This document shows positions 1 to 11,963 of a stretch of 64,000 bases of DNA, piece after piece. Position 1 is the stretch's first letter; each line of letters starts with the position of its first letter. The stretch comes from Chromera velia. Taxonomy: Eukaryota > Sar > Chromeraceae. The stretch is taken from the NCBI GenBank assembly GCA_018398765.1, contig JAHBMJ010000642.1, positions 1 through 64,000 on the forward strand. Direction: 5' to 3'. The position numbers and the translations under genes are program-made. A model generated the notes under the pieces. That model saw only the letters and a list, made by a program, of their open reading frames with translations. It did not search any database and was not told where the DNA came from.

Positions 1-129
1 AATTTTGAGTGAAATAGTTAAACCCATGCACGAGATAACGCAAAAAATAACGTCAGAGTAAAAGTGACCTCGGCGTCAGGCTGGAAGGCCTCGCTATGAG
101 AGGTGCTGAACCTTGCAAAGGGATGGATG

Positions 130-131
130 CA

Positions 132-163
<32 letters not shown>
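130..163. repeat. (TG)n microsatellite
   Basis: A run of TG dinucleotides just upstream of the first visible NSA2 exon, presumably intronic. Confidence 0.9.
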
Positions 164-204
164 GATGATGATGACGATGATGGTGCAGCATTCGACTGCA
201 ACAG

Positions 205-694
205 GCAAAGGACGCGAAGAAGAAGGCAGACGACGACGAGAAAGTGCCCGACGGCGCTGTTCCGGCCTATCTGTTGGACAGAGAGGGCGTCTCTCGCACG
301 AAGGTTTTGTCGAATATGATCAAGCAGAAGAGGAAGGAGAAGGCTGGAAAGTGGCAGGTTCCTATTCCGAAGGTGAAGGCGATGTCGGAGGCTGAGATGT
401 ATAAGGTCATGCGGACAGGAAAACGAAAGAGTCAGCCAGTCAGTGTGCTCACAATCATTGCTAGCTGCTGCATGGGTGGAAGGGAGACCATGAAGCACTG
501 CGGGGAGGGACATAGGAGAAATATGGCTGAAGCTGTAGATCGTATTGTTTGACTGAAGCGGGCGGTTTCTACCGGTTACCTCTAGTCGGGGGGCGATTTT
601 TTCTTTTACGCTTCTGTGTTTTTTCTGTAGTTTGAATGAATCTTCTGATGTTTCCAGTAAGTCAGATGTGGGGTATATCCTCCTTAGCAGTCAC

Positions 695-765
<71 letters not shown>

Positions 766-2435
766 CGTTCATGTCTGTCTGTCTGGTTGATTTCGTTCAC
801 ATGAATGCTGCAGAGAAGGCGTGGAAGCGGGTGATCAACAAGGTGACGTATGTGGGTGAGAACTTCACTCGGAAGCCCCCCAAGTTTGAGCGTTTCATCA
901 GGCCTTCCGGGTTGAGATTCAAGAAGGCCCACGTGACCCATCCAGAGCTGAAGACGACCTTCTATTTGGACATCGTCGGCGTGAAGAAAAACCCGCAGTC
1001 GACACTCTACACATCACTCGGAGTCATCACAAAGGGTGGGTGAATGAGCCAAGAGGAGTCGAAATCGTTCAGAAATATTGCAATACTCCGAAAAGCAAAG
1101 AAAGGGCTTTCTGTGCGTCCGTCGTAATACTGAGGTAGTCAGGGCACGGTAACAAGCCAAGAGGTCGCTCTTCTGTACGTATTTCTTTTCGTTGAGAGAG
1201 AGTGTGTTTGAGAAGGGACTCGTGGCGATGAGTCGCTGTCAGCTTCGGGGAACGAAAAGAGAGAGAGAGAGGTGGCTGGAAAGAAACAGTGAGTAAGACG
1301 GAGGGAGAACAGAGCCGAGGGGGCCGAGTGGAGGGAAAACACACGAAGAGAGAGGGAACAGAAAGAAGCACGGAAGGAGAGGAAAATGAAGTAAGGGTCA
1401 GACAAACCAGCCGGCAAGTGCTGAGAGCTCGTTCAGGGAGGCGAGCAGAAGACGGGAGGTAGAGCATGAGGAAGGAAGGAAGCAAGGATGGAGGGAAGAA
1501 AGGAAGGAAGGAAAGAAGGATCCAGGGGGAGCCTGCGCACGTGAAAGAGGGAACAGATATGTTGGCATATGCACATGTACTCTTTTTTATGTTGCCCTCC
1601 TGCTCCTACCTATGTACTGCTTCTTTTGTCTCACCCACATCCACCTCCCGCCTCCCTTTGTTGCATGTTTCTTGCCTCACGCGCAAGTTTTTCTCGATCC
1701 TCTCGATCGTTCTGTCTGGTTGCAGGAACGATTATTGAAGTGAACGTGAGCGAACTGGGTCTCGTGACGCAAACCGGCAAGGTTGTGTGGGGTAAGTCCA
1801 ACAGTGTCGTAAGACTTTCATTCATTCCGGCATTCCAGCCCACGACAGGCTGGTAGTTTGGAAGTCCTTCATCCGTTTCTTTTTTTGATTTCTGGGACCC
1901 CTCTCTCCTCCCAGAAGCAGCTGTGGGATGCAAATTTCCAGATGTTTAAACGGCAGCGTCCGTCCGCATGGGTGGAAGGTTGGGTGGCTGAGTGTGTGGG
2001 TGTGCGTGCGTGCACGCGCGTCTAAGTATCTAGAAGAGTATGCAGATGCGTCCGTTCTCGCGTGCCTGCGGAGTGGGTGCCCGTTTACGAAAATCTTCCT
2101 GTGTGTCATTTCACTTCTTTATCGTTCTTTTTTGCGCTTTCTCGGTCCCTTTCCGACTTGCTTGGATTTTCGCGTTGGTCAGGGTCGTTCACCAACCTTC
2201 GCATCTTCTTTCAACTTCTTTCCTGCGGTTCTCACTGATTTGTTCTCCACAACTCGCTGTTATTCTCATGTCGAGAAAAGAAAAAGAGGAACGTGGTGTA
2301 GACTTTGACGACGTTGTTCACTGCAGTTTTTAATTTCATAAATCACAACGGATTCTCCTGTTTGCAGCGAAATACGCGCAGGTCACGAACAACCCTGAAG
2401 TCGATGGGTGCATCAACGGTCTTCTCCTGGTTTAA
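205..2435 (+). CDS. NSA2: NSA2 ribosome biogenesis factor, 5'-truncated gene
   Basis: Encodes the C-terminal two thirds of NSA2, a nucleolar factor of the S8e-like family needed for 27S pre-rRNA processing and 60S assembly. Exons read by frame and phase are about 205-430, 814-1035, 1726-1791 and 2368-2435. The first acceptor is uncertain (an AG at 188 or 204). Diagnostic stretches are [70 protein letters not shown] and the ending [10 protein letters not shown] followed by TAA, which match the universal C-terminus of the family. All four joins keep phase. The N-terminal basic region expected in this roughly 260-residue protein must lie in exons left of the window. The introns carry a (TG)n tract and a 60-bp (CT)n tract. 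The family call is very secure. Confidence 0.95.
700..761. repeat. (CT)n microsatellite in NSA2 intron
   Basis: About 30 uninterrupted CT units about 50 bases upstream of the 814 acceptor. It acts as, or has grown out of, the polypyrimidine region of the intron. Apparent ORFs across it are artefacts. Confidence 0.95.
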
Positions 2436-4699
2436 AAAATGAAGCTTTCAAGTTTGGTAACAGAATGTACTCGTTTATGTATAAATGACTCGGATTCTAT
2501 AATGTGCTGTGACAACTGACCGATGCTATGTAGACTAGTTTGTAGAACTTAAAGCAAATCCCAAATTAATCTGGTTCCTCCTGACCGTACTCCTGTAAGC
2601 ATATAATGCTAAACATATGCACAGTACTGATGATGATGAAGTTGACTAAACCCGGCAGCCATCGTGTCCCAATGGCAGAGGGCAGTCTGAGCATACATGC
2701 ATTGCTAGTAGCCTAGTGCACATGCATGTATGCATCGATCTATTATTCTATCTATAGTATTCAAGTTCTATGAAGGTAAAAAGATATATAGTGCACTAAG
2801 TACAGTGGCATATATCTAGGCATATATATTTTGATTTTGTGCATAAAATTTTCATCATTTATTCTAAAAATTCCAAGCATTTATATATACAATAAGGATG
2901 GCTATCGTATCGATATCGTCGTATCGATCGATCATCATCATCATTACCATCATCATACATCATCGCCATCGGCCTATAAATAGGCGTCTAGCGTTCGGCG
3001 GCAACGCACAAGGCAGTTCGGTTCTTTATAACAGCAGTTCATTGTAGCAACTTCCTGCTGCCTTGGAGGTAGCGGCAGGACAGACGGAGAGCTAGACCAG
3101 AGACGAGGCCCAGACAAAGAGATGGATCTACAAACTTTACCGACTCTAGCTCAGTATGAAGGTTTCAGTCAGCTAAGGAATAGGATATGGATAGATCCTT
3201 AGCCATTCGTAGAGTCTAGAGGATTCATAGTTCGAAGTTGAACTTGAACTTCTGCTAGCGCTGCTGAGAGAAGACAGACTCACAAACGGACAAACGGAAT
3301 GAACGATCTCAGCGAGACGGCTGAGGGCGGATTAAATCTGACCGGTCCCCACGCGAACGCAAAGACATTGTCAAGCTTTCCGGGGCCAGACAGACAGAAC
3401 GCGGTGGTGGGCGATGGAAGCAAAGGCGGCGTGCATGCGAGAAGGACCGAGAGGCGGCAGCGGGGCGGCGCCGGGAGGTAGGATACTACATCATCTTGAT
3501 TTATACTTAATTTAAACCAGGATACTTCTTTTCAAACTTTTCTACTTCCGCAGTCTTCCGGAGCATCGATATTGATAAAATTATAAAAAACGTATCGTAA
3601 TACTCGATATCGTTTGACCTCGATCTAAAAAGTGATAAAAAAATGAACAGATAAGACTAGCTAGCTGTAGGGAGTTGTCACCTGCATAGACGGCTAGCCA
3701 TGAATCAGTTAACAAGCAGGGAGTTTGCACCTGTATCAACTATTACACATGTCCACGTTCTATCACCTAGCGAGGAGTCGAGCATAGTCGAGCACCTGCC
3801 ACCTTCACTGCCTAGTGAATTAGTTCTATCAATTAGCTGCCTTTCTTTTAATCCATCATTTTACTCTCAAGCAACGATATTGCCTTACCTACATACATGT
3901 GCATACACGTTGATCGATTTCTTGATTAGTCAATCGATTTGCATTGATTTCGAATGTATGCATACAATATAAGCTTGACGCACGCGCATCTCTATCTCAC
4001 CGCTCGCGGCCCTGCAAGTTGAATGCATTAGTGCGCATACCGCCATCAGGCCTTATCTATACACATCACGCCCACTTGTACCACACATCATCACACCGAT
4101 TGCTACCGATTGCATGTATCCCCCCAGATGCCTTACACATTGCTCCCCATGAATCGAAGTCATGATGCACTCTGACTCTCTCATTTCTTTCCATCACTCT
4201 CAGAGGAAGGGTTGCACTGTGTGTTTGCAAGGGCAGACTTTACAAACACTTTGCCTGAAAGGGTAAGCTTTTCAGACAATAGATGAAAGACTCTTCTCAG
4301 AGTCTTCTGCATATGAAGTAAAAGGGGACATACTTTCGTACAGCAGGTGGAAGAGTAAACATTTCATCCTCTACCATGGCTCTATTTTATTGTCAAAAAA
4401 GGCTATATCATCGATATTTCCGATATTAATGATGATGATGAATATTGACATAAAATTTTTAGCGTACGAGCCTAAATTAAAACCTAGTGCAAACGGTATC
4501 ATTAGACATTCCCGAATCCTAGAAATTTCAAGCAACTATAGCAAAAAAATGTATAAAGCTTCAGACTATAGTAAGGGGGGCTTCGGCTCCCTTAGGTACC
4601 CCCTCAAAATAAATATTTTGTCCTAATTGTCCTATTTTGTGCGGCGACACGATTCAATTAAGGTGCCGCTGCTAGCTATAGCTCGATCGATTAGGTATA
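2436..4699. other. Intergenic, AT-rich, no recognised gene
   Basis: No protein with recognisable composition or motifs. It contains CAT/GAT trinucleotide runs (2925-2970), ATCGAT palindromes, a TATA-bearing dispersed repeat (2960-3050), a 26-codon ORF at 3122-3202 and a 60-codon ORF at 3299-3481 that resembles nothing I know. It probably consists of decayed transposon sequence. Confidence 0.6.
2960..3050 (+). repeat. TATA-bearing dispersed repeat, copy 1
   Basis: A segment with TATAAATA at 2975-2982 inside the palindrome GCCTATAAATAGGC, followed by a conserved GGCAGTTCGGTTCT. A second diverged copy is present in inverse orientation at about 50186-50275. The TATA box 20-30 bases before a conserved block suggests a mobile-element promoter, perhaps a solo LTR. 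That role is inference. Confidence 0.5.
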
Positions 4700-4821
4700 T
4701 ATCGTTTCGGGGGGCAGCTCAGCTCTGCTGAGATCAGCCGAGAGGCCCTGAGATCACACGGATTTGCATAACGTATTTTTTCATTTTTTGGGAGGGGAGG
4801 TTCGGTTCTGTCTCTGTCCAT
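4700..4821 (-). repeat. Hairpin repeat family, copy A, 3' part
   Basis: Reading the minus strand, this is the distal quarter of a ~430-bp repeat: C-rich tract, AAAATGAAAAAAT box, CTCAGCAGAGCTGAG hairpin and the terminal CCCCCCGA block. The matching proximal part lies at 10962-11254, so the copia element between them split this copy. See copies B and C at 37776 and 38302 for the uninterrupted unit. Confidence 0.8.
4817..4821. repeat. Target site duplication, left (TCCAT)
   Basis: TCCAT immediately abuts the left LTR and is repeated directly after the right LTR at 10962-10966. Five bases is the usual length for Ty1/copia integration. Confidence 0.85.
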
Positions 4822-5134
4822 CCAGAAAGAGCTAGACACTGCTTTATTCAGGGGCGCCTTTGCCCTCCGAGCGCATACAGCACTTATACGTGATCCTTAT
4901 CAGAAGGTGTGTGAAGCAAGGCTACTTCACTTCCAACCATCAATCAAGTCTCTAACTTATCTGACTCCATCATTCTGTATCATCGAATTACTGTTTACAT
5001 GCATTTACGTACATGCAATTAATTCTGCATGCATTGATCTGCAAGATGCGTACATGCTCGGTCATGGCTCTCTGGAGGCGTACTGTGCGGCAGGACCGGT
5101 TGGCCGGTGCTGGCCCGCTTGCACGTTCTGCTCA
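4822..5134 (-). repeat. 3' LTR of the copia element
   Basis: 313 bases, starting TGAGCAGAAC and ending CTTTCTGG on the coding strand, so the ends are TG...GG rather than the usual TG...CA. About 94 percent identical to the LTR at 10639-10961, with which it shares the octamer TGCATGCA. Confidence 0.92.
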
Positions 5135-5146
5135 CCCCCCCATCTT
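5135..5146 (-). other. Polypurine tract for plus-strand priming
   Basis: On the coding strand AAGATGGGGGGG directly abuts the TG of the 3' LTR, the position and composition of a retrotransposon polypurine tract. Confidence 0.85.
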
Positions 5147-5202
5147 GCAAAGATCTATGTCTTTCTTCTGTCATCCTTATTCTGTCAATTGTTCTTCTTT
5201 GT

Positions 5203-8200
5203 TCATGAAAATTCTTTCCCAGGCCAACATGGCTTAGTCAGCGCGTTGGCCATCTAGACCTCTCTCCTGCACCAAGTCACTGACCCTCTGGTCCGCCCGA
5301 GTTCCTGTATGATGAAATCAAGCATGCCCTGTGAGGTACCATCTGCTGCTATGCCCGTCCTCAACTGTTCAAAGAACGGGTTGCAATCAGTAAAGAATTG
5401 TACTTTCGGTTCCTGACCCCACAGGTGGGTTGTGAGTATCTTCAAACGGAGAAGATGCTTGATAACGCTTTCGATGCTAGTTGCTTCTACTGCTGTGCTA
5501 CTCCCATGTTTATGGTTGTGGCGTTCAGTATGCCATGCTATGATGTTCTGCCATGGGTTGGCTTCCTGCATTGCTGTCTCTAGAGTCCATCCTTCTTCAA
5601 CCAAGAATATCAGCCAACCCAACCTTCCACTGTAAGTGGTTCGGGAGTAGGAGCTGTCACCTAGCACAGCTAGCATGAGTCTCTTCAATCGTTTCAGTGC
5701 CCGCAGACGGATCGGCTCTTTCTTCTCCTTCAGCATTTCTAGGACCCTGACTGCTGCTCTGATAACTCTCCTGCATGGTCGGGTGGAGTGGCAACTGAGC
5801 TCATCTGCCTAGACACGTCTGGAGGGTCGTGTGCGTACCATCCAATGCAATACACCATTGATACTCAGCATGAGCGGCTCCAATCCCCCCTCCTTCTCCA
5901 TTTCGGTTGCGGGTTCAAGTTTTGTGGCTTTCACTTCCCCTTTCTTTCTCTTTTCTCCGATCGTTCTCCAAAGGGCATCTATCATAGTGTTGACCCCCCT
6001 GCTGTATGAGTTCTGAGACACCTCCACTGTCTCATTGAAGAAAGAGAAGACCATGCCAGCATACTTGATGCTGGCATCAGAGAGAAGTTCAGAGAGGTGT
6101 CCCCATTCAAACCTGCTTCGGAATCTGAGGAATACAATTTCTTCTGCGATCTCTTTCCTACCCCTTCTTGCCCCTAATACATCATCAATCCAATTGATTT
6201 GGACACCCACAGCAGGCTCACCTGCCTCACCTCTTTTGACTGCCACCCCTGTTTCTACTCGTTCGTATCCTGCCTCACCTTGTACTCCTGCAAGGCTTTT
6301 GTCAAAGATGTTGCCTGAGCAGGGCATTCCGTAGAGTCCCTTTTCCACTAATCGAAGCTCCCCCGGCTTGATTTCGAGGGCTGCTTTTCTGAGAGTCTTG
6401 TAGTCCCTGTCGTTCATGTCTTTGTATGGGTTCTTGGCTGGAATGTGCGGCAGCCAATCGGGAATGATGACTGCGGCTCTCTTCTCGTTCTTGTCAGGGG
6501 CAGTGAAGAACGCTCCAGAGATGTCCCCAGCAAAACGAAAGAGACAGAAAGTTAAAGAGAAAATGCAGAACATAAGAATTGCCCAGACGGAAGGTGTACC
6601 GACATAAGTGTTAACCGCTCTTTTGTCTGTGAAACCCTTTCCGAAGCATCTTGCTTTTGGCTTTCTGTTCTCTGGCCTTGCCTGTCTCGGTTCGTTCTCT
6701 TTTATCCTTCCCTTCCTGCCCTTGTACTTACGAGGCTGTTGCGCCTCTCTGTCTCCCTGAGAACCGTCTGCCTGTCGTCCTGACTGCCGATCAATTCCTG
6801 CCTTCCCTTCCTTCTGCCTGTTCTCTTCCTTTTCTTTCTCTGCCTGTTTGGTTTCTTTCTCTTTCCAAGTGAGTCTCCAACCCATGCGCATAACAGAGTC
6901 CACTTCCTTTCTGTCGACCACCCTACCCAGCACCCCCTTACCTATAATGTTTTTTAGCCACTCGTCTCTGCATGCTTCATCGAAGTCTCCCCTCTCGACC
7001 TCTTCCGGAAGCGTAGGGGTTTGCGTGGATCCCTCTTTAAAGTCGTCAGGGACTGTGATAGGATGCTCGGGGTCCGGTCCTAGGTAGAAGCAGTCGTGGG
7101 GAGGAGTAAGAAAGAAGACGTTGTCTGCAGGAGGCTCATCTCCAAGGTCTGCCCCTGGAGGCCCCCCATCCTGTTCCTGTTTGTTGTTTCCACCCAACTG
7201 CCCTCCTATTAGGGCATCGAGTGCGAGGAAGTTCTCTCCGAAGAGAGAATCCTCATCATCACTGTATTTCAGTTCGTGGTCTCTCCCATCAGGTGACTCG
7301 TTCCTTCCCTCTCTGTCTCCATCTCCCTCTCCCTGAGCAGGTGCTTGATTGTTTATACACCTCCCCGCCTGCAATGGGAGAGGGGGTGAAATCTGTGTTT
7401 CGATTGCAGAAGGAATACGACCCCCTACAATCTCGAAATAACGCAGCATATCTGCTTTACGCACATTCGAGGAGATGCCGGAAAAATTTCAGGTGCCATC
7501 TGGCTGCTTTGACAGTGAGGAGACGGGGACGGTCTGTTTGAATGCCTTTCCAGTCATGGCCATGGGGACCAGCTGGTTGTTCCTTCCCTGCATAAGGATG
7601 CCTGTGTAGCGTTCCTGTGATTCAGAAGCTGGTAGCATATCAGTCCCATGCTGCTCTGGGACTGCTGCCTGTCCATCAGCTTGCTGCACCCCCCCACCAG
7701 AGGCGTGACCATACACCCCCTCACTGGATGCATCTCCTTAAACAGGGGGGGCGGGAAGGAAATCATTCTGGGAGGACTCTTCAGAAGAAGGGGGAATGGC
7801 GTAGGGCTGCTGCTGTTGCGATTCGTTGCTCTCGGGGACCCATTCAGGCCCCCCCCAACATGCCACAATACCCTTCTTCACTGGTTTGACGTAGTGGGGA
7901 TGCGTGTGAATGATGTCCCACACGTCACGGTTCGGTTGTTTTCGAGTTACGACAGCAAGGTTTTTGTTCTTCTTGTAGAGCCACACAACCTCGCTGCCTG
8001 GAAGTTTGATTCCACTCTCTGCAGTTCGCAACACACCCACATCTCCGCAGAGAAAATGGTAGGGAGGGTCAGAGCCGAAGGTTTTCTTCTATTGGGAGGT
8101 GCGAAGCACCTTGTTATATGTCTTGGCTCTGGTGATGCTAATCCCTCTGGCTATGTGACCCCAGAGGGATTTGGAGCATGAACTAAACCGGTGCTTCCAT

Positions 8201-10620
8201 TCAGCCCGGAAAGCATCAAGCTCTGCTCTTGTATGCCTGTTTTTCCCCTCCACAAAACCCAGAGCTCCTTTGATTCCGGACGGATGGTCCAAAAATCTCA
8301 TTCCCCTTCGCTCTACAAACGCTCCAAACTCTCCCCCTCGGAATTCAGGTGCATCGTCGCAATGGATGCGTGCTGCTACTGTCTTTGGCCCTTCTTTTTG
8401 GAATTGTACTCCCCCAAACGACTCAACAAAGTCGATATACTCTTTGAACCCCTCGATGGACTGGTTTCGTGACCTGAGGGGGTAGTCAAGGTCAAGTCCC
8501 CCCCACTCATCAATCACCTGCATACAGCATTTGTGAGGCCCTGCCACCTCATCATCATTGGGAAACCAGTGATCAATCTGCATGATGTCAAAGGGCCCAC
8601 CCGCATCCTCATGTCGGGTGGGTATTGGAGTTAGAGTAGGGATGGTTGTATTTTTGAGGGGACACAGTCGGCACTCTGTCTCAAACCTCTTCCAGTCTTC
8701 ACTCCTTGCCTGCATCCCCCTGCAGGCCAGTGTGGGCTCTAGCTTGTCTCTGCCCAAGTGCCCGAATCTCCTGTGTTCTGCCCTCAGTTCCTCGAACCCG
8801 ATGGTGCACAACCCCACAGCCCACACACTCCCCTCGTCTCTCATTGCTGCTGCTACTTTGTCAGTACGGGGAACAATGACGTCTGTGAACGGAAGGTTTG
8901 TTGTGCGGCCGTCTCCTCTTAGATTGTCAACGAGGATCTCCGCTAAGAACCCCCTGGCATCCCTCACGACCACATATGATTCCTTCCCCTCTTTTTGCAA
9001 AATCGTCTCCCCCTCAGCATCATCCTGTCTCATCAGATATGGCACTGGGTCGTGCGTCAGATAGACTATGACAAAAAGGACTTGCCAGCCTACCCCTCTG
9101 ACTTTGCATTTCTGTGCAATGCATGCGAGACGGGAGATTCGGATCTTCTTTTCTACCTTCTTGTGCGTAAGCCCAAAAGACATGTCAGACGGCCTACTCC
9201 AGACAACCATTCCTCCCAGCTCTCTCTCCCATCCTATGGGTGCCGTGGTGTATGAGTCGATGTGTATCCGACGGCGTGCAGCAGGTCTGTATTGACTCAC
9301 CGATGCTGACTTATCTGGGGGTCTCGTGTCATCTCCAGTAGAGTCCACCATGCAGGCATAGTGCTCCTTCATGTCGACAAAGAATGGTTGGGGCGTACCA
9401 TCCCTCATCCGGAATATCGTGTGTGATGTCTGTCGAATTCCTCCCTCCGCACCCTCATATTGGTCAGGTGTGCACCCTTCACCATTCTTTTCATGTTGAG
9501 CATAGTAGGCTGCCTTGCCATCGAATCGTCCGGGGCCACCACCTCGAGCATCTTGCATCCCTCCACGTCCCCTCTGTGAATGGGGGCCTCCTCTGCCTCT
9601 AGAGTTGGATGTGGATGCTTGGGGGGTGTTTGCAGTGTCCCCCTTCTTCCTGTACACGCGTGGCCTGTGTCAGTATTTCCCACAGATCTCGCACGTGTGT
9701 GTCTTCCCCGGACAATCATTCTTCTCAAGCCATTCTGGGTCATGCCCCCCTGCCCTGTCACACTTTGGGCAATCGTTTGGGTTCATTTCTTGGCCTTTCT
9801 CTTGCCCTCCATGACCTCCTCTTCGACCTGCCCTTGAACTGCCTCTTCCCCGCCCTTTGTCTCTATTCCTCCCCCTCGGAGGGAACCCAGCGCCACCGAC
9901 AAAGGCAGCCTCCTGCTTGACGGCTGCGGCTTTCTTTGTCTGAGTGATGTTGTTGGTGGTGGCAGTCTGCCAGGCAGGCAGACCTCCTGCTGGTTCCGTG
10001 ATGATGTTGGTTTGGGTCTTGCATGCGAGCTTCTTTGCCTCCGCAATCAATTTTCCGTAGTTGGACAGATCGTCTTCATCCCAATCTGTCCCCAGCATCC
10101 TCTGGTTATAGGTGGGGAAACAAGCAAACACAGCTTCCCCTCTCAAGGAATCAGGCACGTCCTTCTTTCCCTTTGAGTCCTTCATCTCCTTCTCCAGTAC
10201 CTCGAAGAAGTCAACAAGAAGTTGAAACGATGCGAAATCTCGGCCGTTATCCGCAAGCATGCGCCATTTACGCGCATTCTTTTTCGATTTGGCCTTCGCA
10301 GTTTCTTCAAGGAGCTGTTTGATTTTGTCTAAAAGGGCGTCCCTGTATTTGATCCAATCTATCTTAAGGGTACCAGCATTGCAGAACATCGTGTCATGGG
10401 AGTCATTCTTTTGATCGAAAAGATGTTGGATGGACTTTCCAACAATTGGATGCTTATGAGTTGCCGAGTAAATTCTGCTTGCCTGCCATTGTGCAATATT
10501 CTCATCAGAGGCACCGAAGAGCTTTTCTGCCCCTTCTGTTTTTGATACGCACTGATCCCACCAGGGCTTGAAGACCCGGTTATTCTGTAAAACCGGAAAC
10601 GGCGATCCCGACTCACTCAT
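5203..10620 (-). pseudogene. copia gag-pol polyprotein with six in-frame stops
   Basis: One reading frame runs from the ATG at 10620 to TGA at 5205-5203 with no frameshift, interrupted by stops at 9672, 8091, 7740, 7491, 5811 and 5256. Gag (10620-9670) has a lysine-rich middle, a CPKC motif and a final CEICGKY zinc knuckle cut by TGA where the knuckle glycine is expected. Pol follows with the pre-integrase motif HRRFGHLGRDKL, integrase acidic residues in QIDHW, HCDDAPEF and GFVEGKNRH, and RT motifs DISGAFF, LVEKGLYGMP and WIDDVLG (WIDD in place of the usual Y-x-D-D). RNase H shows GDSSYSRTTYSGRLGW, AVEATS and FFTDCN. It ends with ANALTK, typical of copia. Not translatable as a whole. Confidence 0.93.
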
Positions 10621-10638
10621 TCTCTTGCTGGGTTGTTA

Positions 10639-10961
10639 CCAGAAAGAGCTAGACACTGCTTTGTCTAGGGGCACCTTTGCCCTCCAAGCGCACATAGCAC
10701 TTATATGTGATATTACGTGATCGTTATCAGAAGGTGTGTGAAGCAAGGCTACTTCACTTCCAACCATCAATCAAGTCTCTGACTTATCTGACTCCATCAT
10801 TCTGTATCGTCGAATTACTGTTTACATGCATTTACGTACATGCAATTAATTCTGCATGCATTGATCTGTAAGATGCATACGTGCTCGGTCATGGCTCTCT
10901 ACAGGCGCACTGTGCGGCGGGACCGGTTGGCCGGTGCCGGCCCGCTTGCACGTTCTGCTCA
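10639..10961 (-). repeat. 5' LTR of the copia element
   Basis: 323 bases. Differs from the 3' LTR by about 19 substitutions, mostly transitions, and by an extra 10 bases around 10710-10720 where GTGAT occurs twice, likely a short tandem duplication. The gag ATG begins only about 18 bases inside the LTR. Confidence 0.92.
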
Positions 10962-11254
10962 TCCATCATGGTGTCACTCAAATTCCGCCCTTCAAGCAAG
11001 TCATACTGAGCAGCGATCGCATTATAATTACTTAATTCGCTCCTCATGATACGTGCCCCTCAAGTAACTTATATGGAATTGTATGTGCACGGTCCTGAAA
11101 AGCATATTTTACGCACGTTGCCGTGGCCCCCACCACTTTACATAGGCAAGACATGCCCAAGTCGATCCCTGATGCTTTGCATCAATCAAGTTATGGCCGA
11201 CCCCCTAAATGGCCCCCCAAGGCACTCACCCAACTGGTTGGGTGTATCCCGTTA
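10962..11254 (-). repeat. Hairpin repeat copy A, 5' part, with right TSD
   Basis: 10962-10966 is the TCCAT target duplication. On the minus strand 11254-10967 begins GGGATACACCCAACCAGTTG and continues through the GGGGGCC, GGGCATGTCTTGCC and AAGTTACTTGAGGGGCAC blocks seen in copies B and C. It joins in register with 4821-4700. Confidence 0.8.
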
Positions 11255-11423
11255 ATATATGTATGCCGGTCCCGCGCGCCGCCACGCGCGCCGCCACAAA
11301 TTTCGATGCATGATTTACTGCGGCCGGGCCCGGCCCAGGGGCCCAGGCGCTTGCATCATCCTACATCTGCCGGGGCCCCACATGCATGATCGGTATACAA
11401 CTGGATCGAACAATTTAATTATC
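11255..11423. other. Spacer with GC-rich palindromic blocks
   Basis: Contains GCGCGCCGCCACGCGCGCCG and GGCCGGGCCCGGCC, both self-complementary. No gene is seen. It may include promoter sequence for the downstream gene. Confidence 0.4.
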
Positions 11424-11963
11424 ATGAAGTCCGGCGTTCTTCATAAAATCAAGCGGGAGACACAACAAGCACCACGATACATACGGGAGCTTGTTTCAAT
11501 GATGAAGAGATTATCGTCATCTGTTGCACTACACGCTACCCAGCCTTTCTCAACTTTCACAACACTGCTCAACGCGCTTGAAGGTCAGTCATTTCTTCAG
11601 CCAGGATACTGATTGACATCTTCCATCGATCATGATCGCTGCGTACATTGTATGGACCCCTACTTCGCGGCGTTCCACCATTTTGTGACGCATTTCCGGG
11701 TCTTGTTGTCCTTGAATAGCTCCCACCTCCCCTTTACCATTTTGCGGTTTGAAGTTCGGACAGTCAGGGATGAGCTTTTGATGGTCTACTAAGACACATA
11801 CATGTGTCATTTTCTTGCTGCAGGGCCATTAATTCTACTCGGCGCACACCTTCCCGAAGTCCGTTCTTCGAGCTTGCTAGCAAGCTGACTCGAGAGAGAG
11901 CTGAAACCCTTTTTTTTTTTTCGCCAGCAATTTAGCCCCGACTTAAATAAAGGGATAAAGGAG

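Larger units (their letters stand above)
4822..10961 (-). mobile_element. Complete degenerate Ty1/copia LTR retrotransposon
   Basis: A 6.14-kb element transcribed on the minus strand. The order on that strand is 5' LTR (10961-10639), possible tRNA primer site starting at the final TGG of the LTR, gag, integrase, reverse transcriptase, RNase H, polypurine tract (5146-5135) and 3' LTR (5134-4822). Integrase before RT defines the copia superfamily. The element is bounded by TCCAT target duplications and lies inside an older repeat. The LTRs differ at about 19 of 313 aligned positions plus a 10-base indel, and the coding frame holds six stops, so it is old and inactive. Confidence 0.93.

Noticed and set aside
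636-813. ORF starting [10 protein letters not shown] with a Leu/Ser run before the NSA2 exon
   Set aside because: It is read-through of intron sequence over the (CT)n repeat; the phase-correct acceptor is at 813/814.
9670-9672. Programmed gag/pol stop-codon readthrough
   Set aside because: The TGA falls within the conserved zinc knuckle and five further stops exist downstream, so mutation is the simpler explanation.
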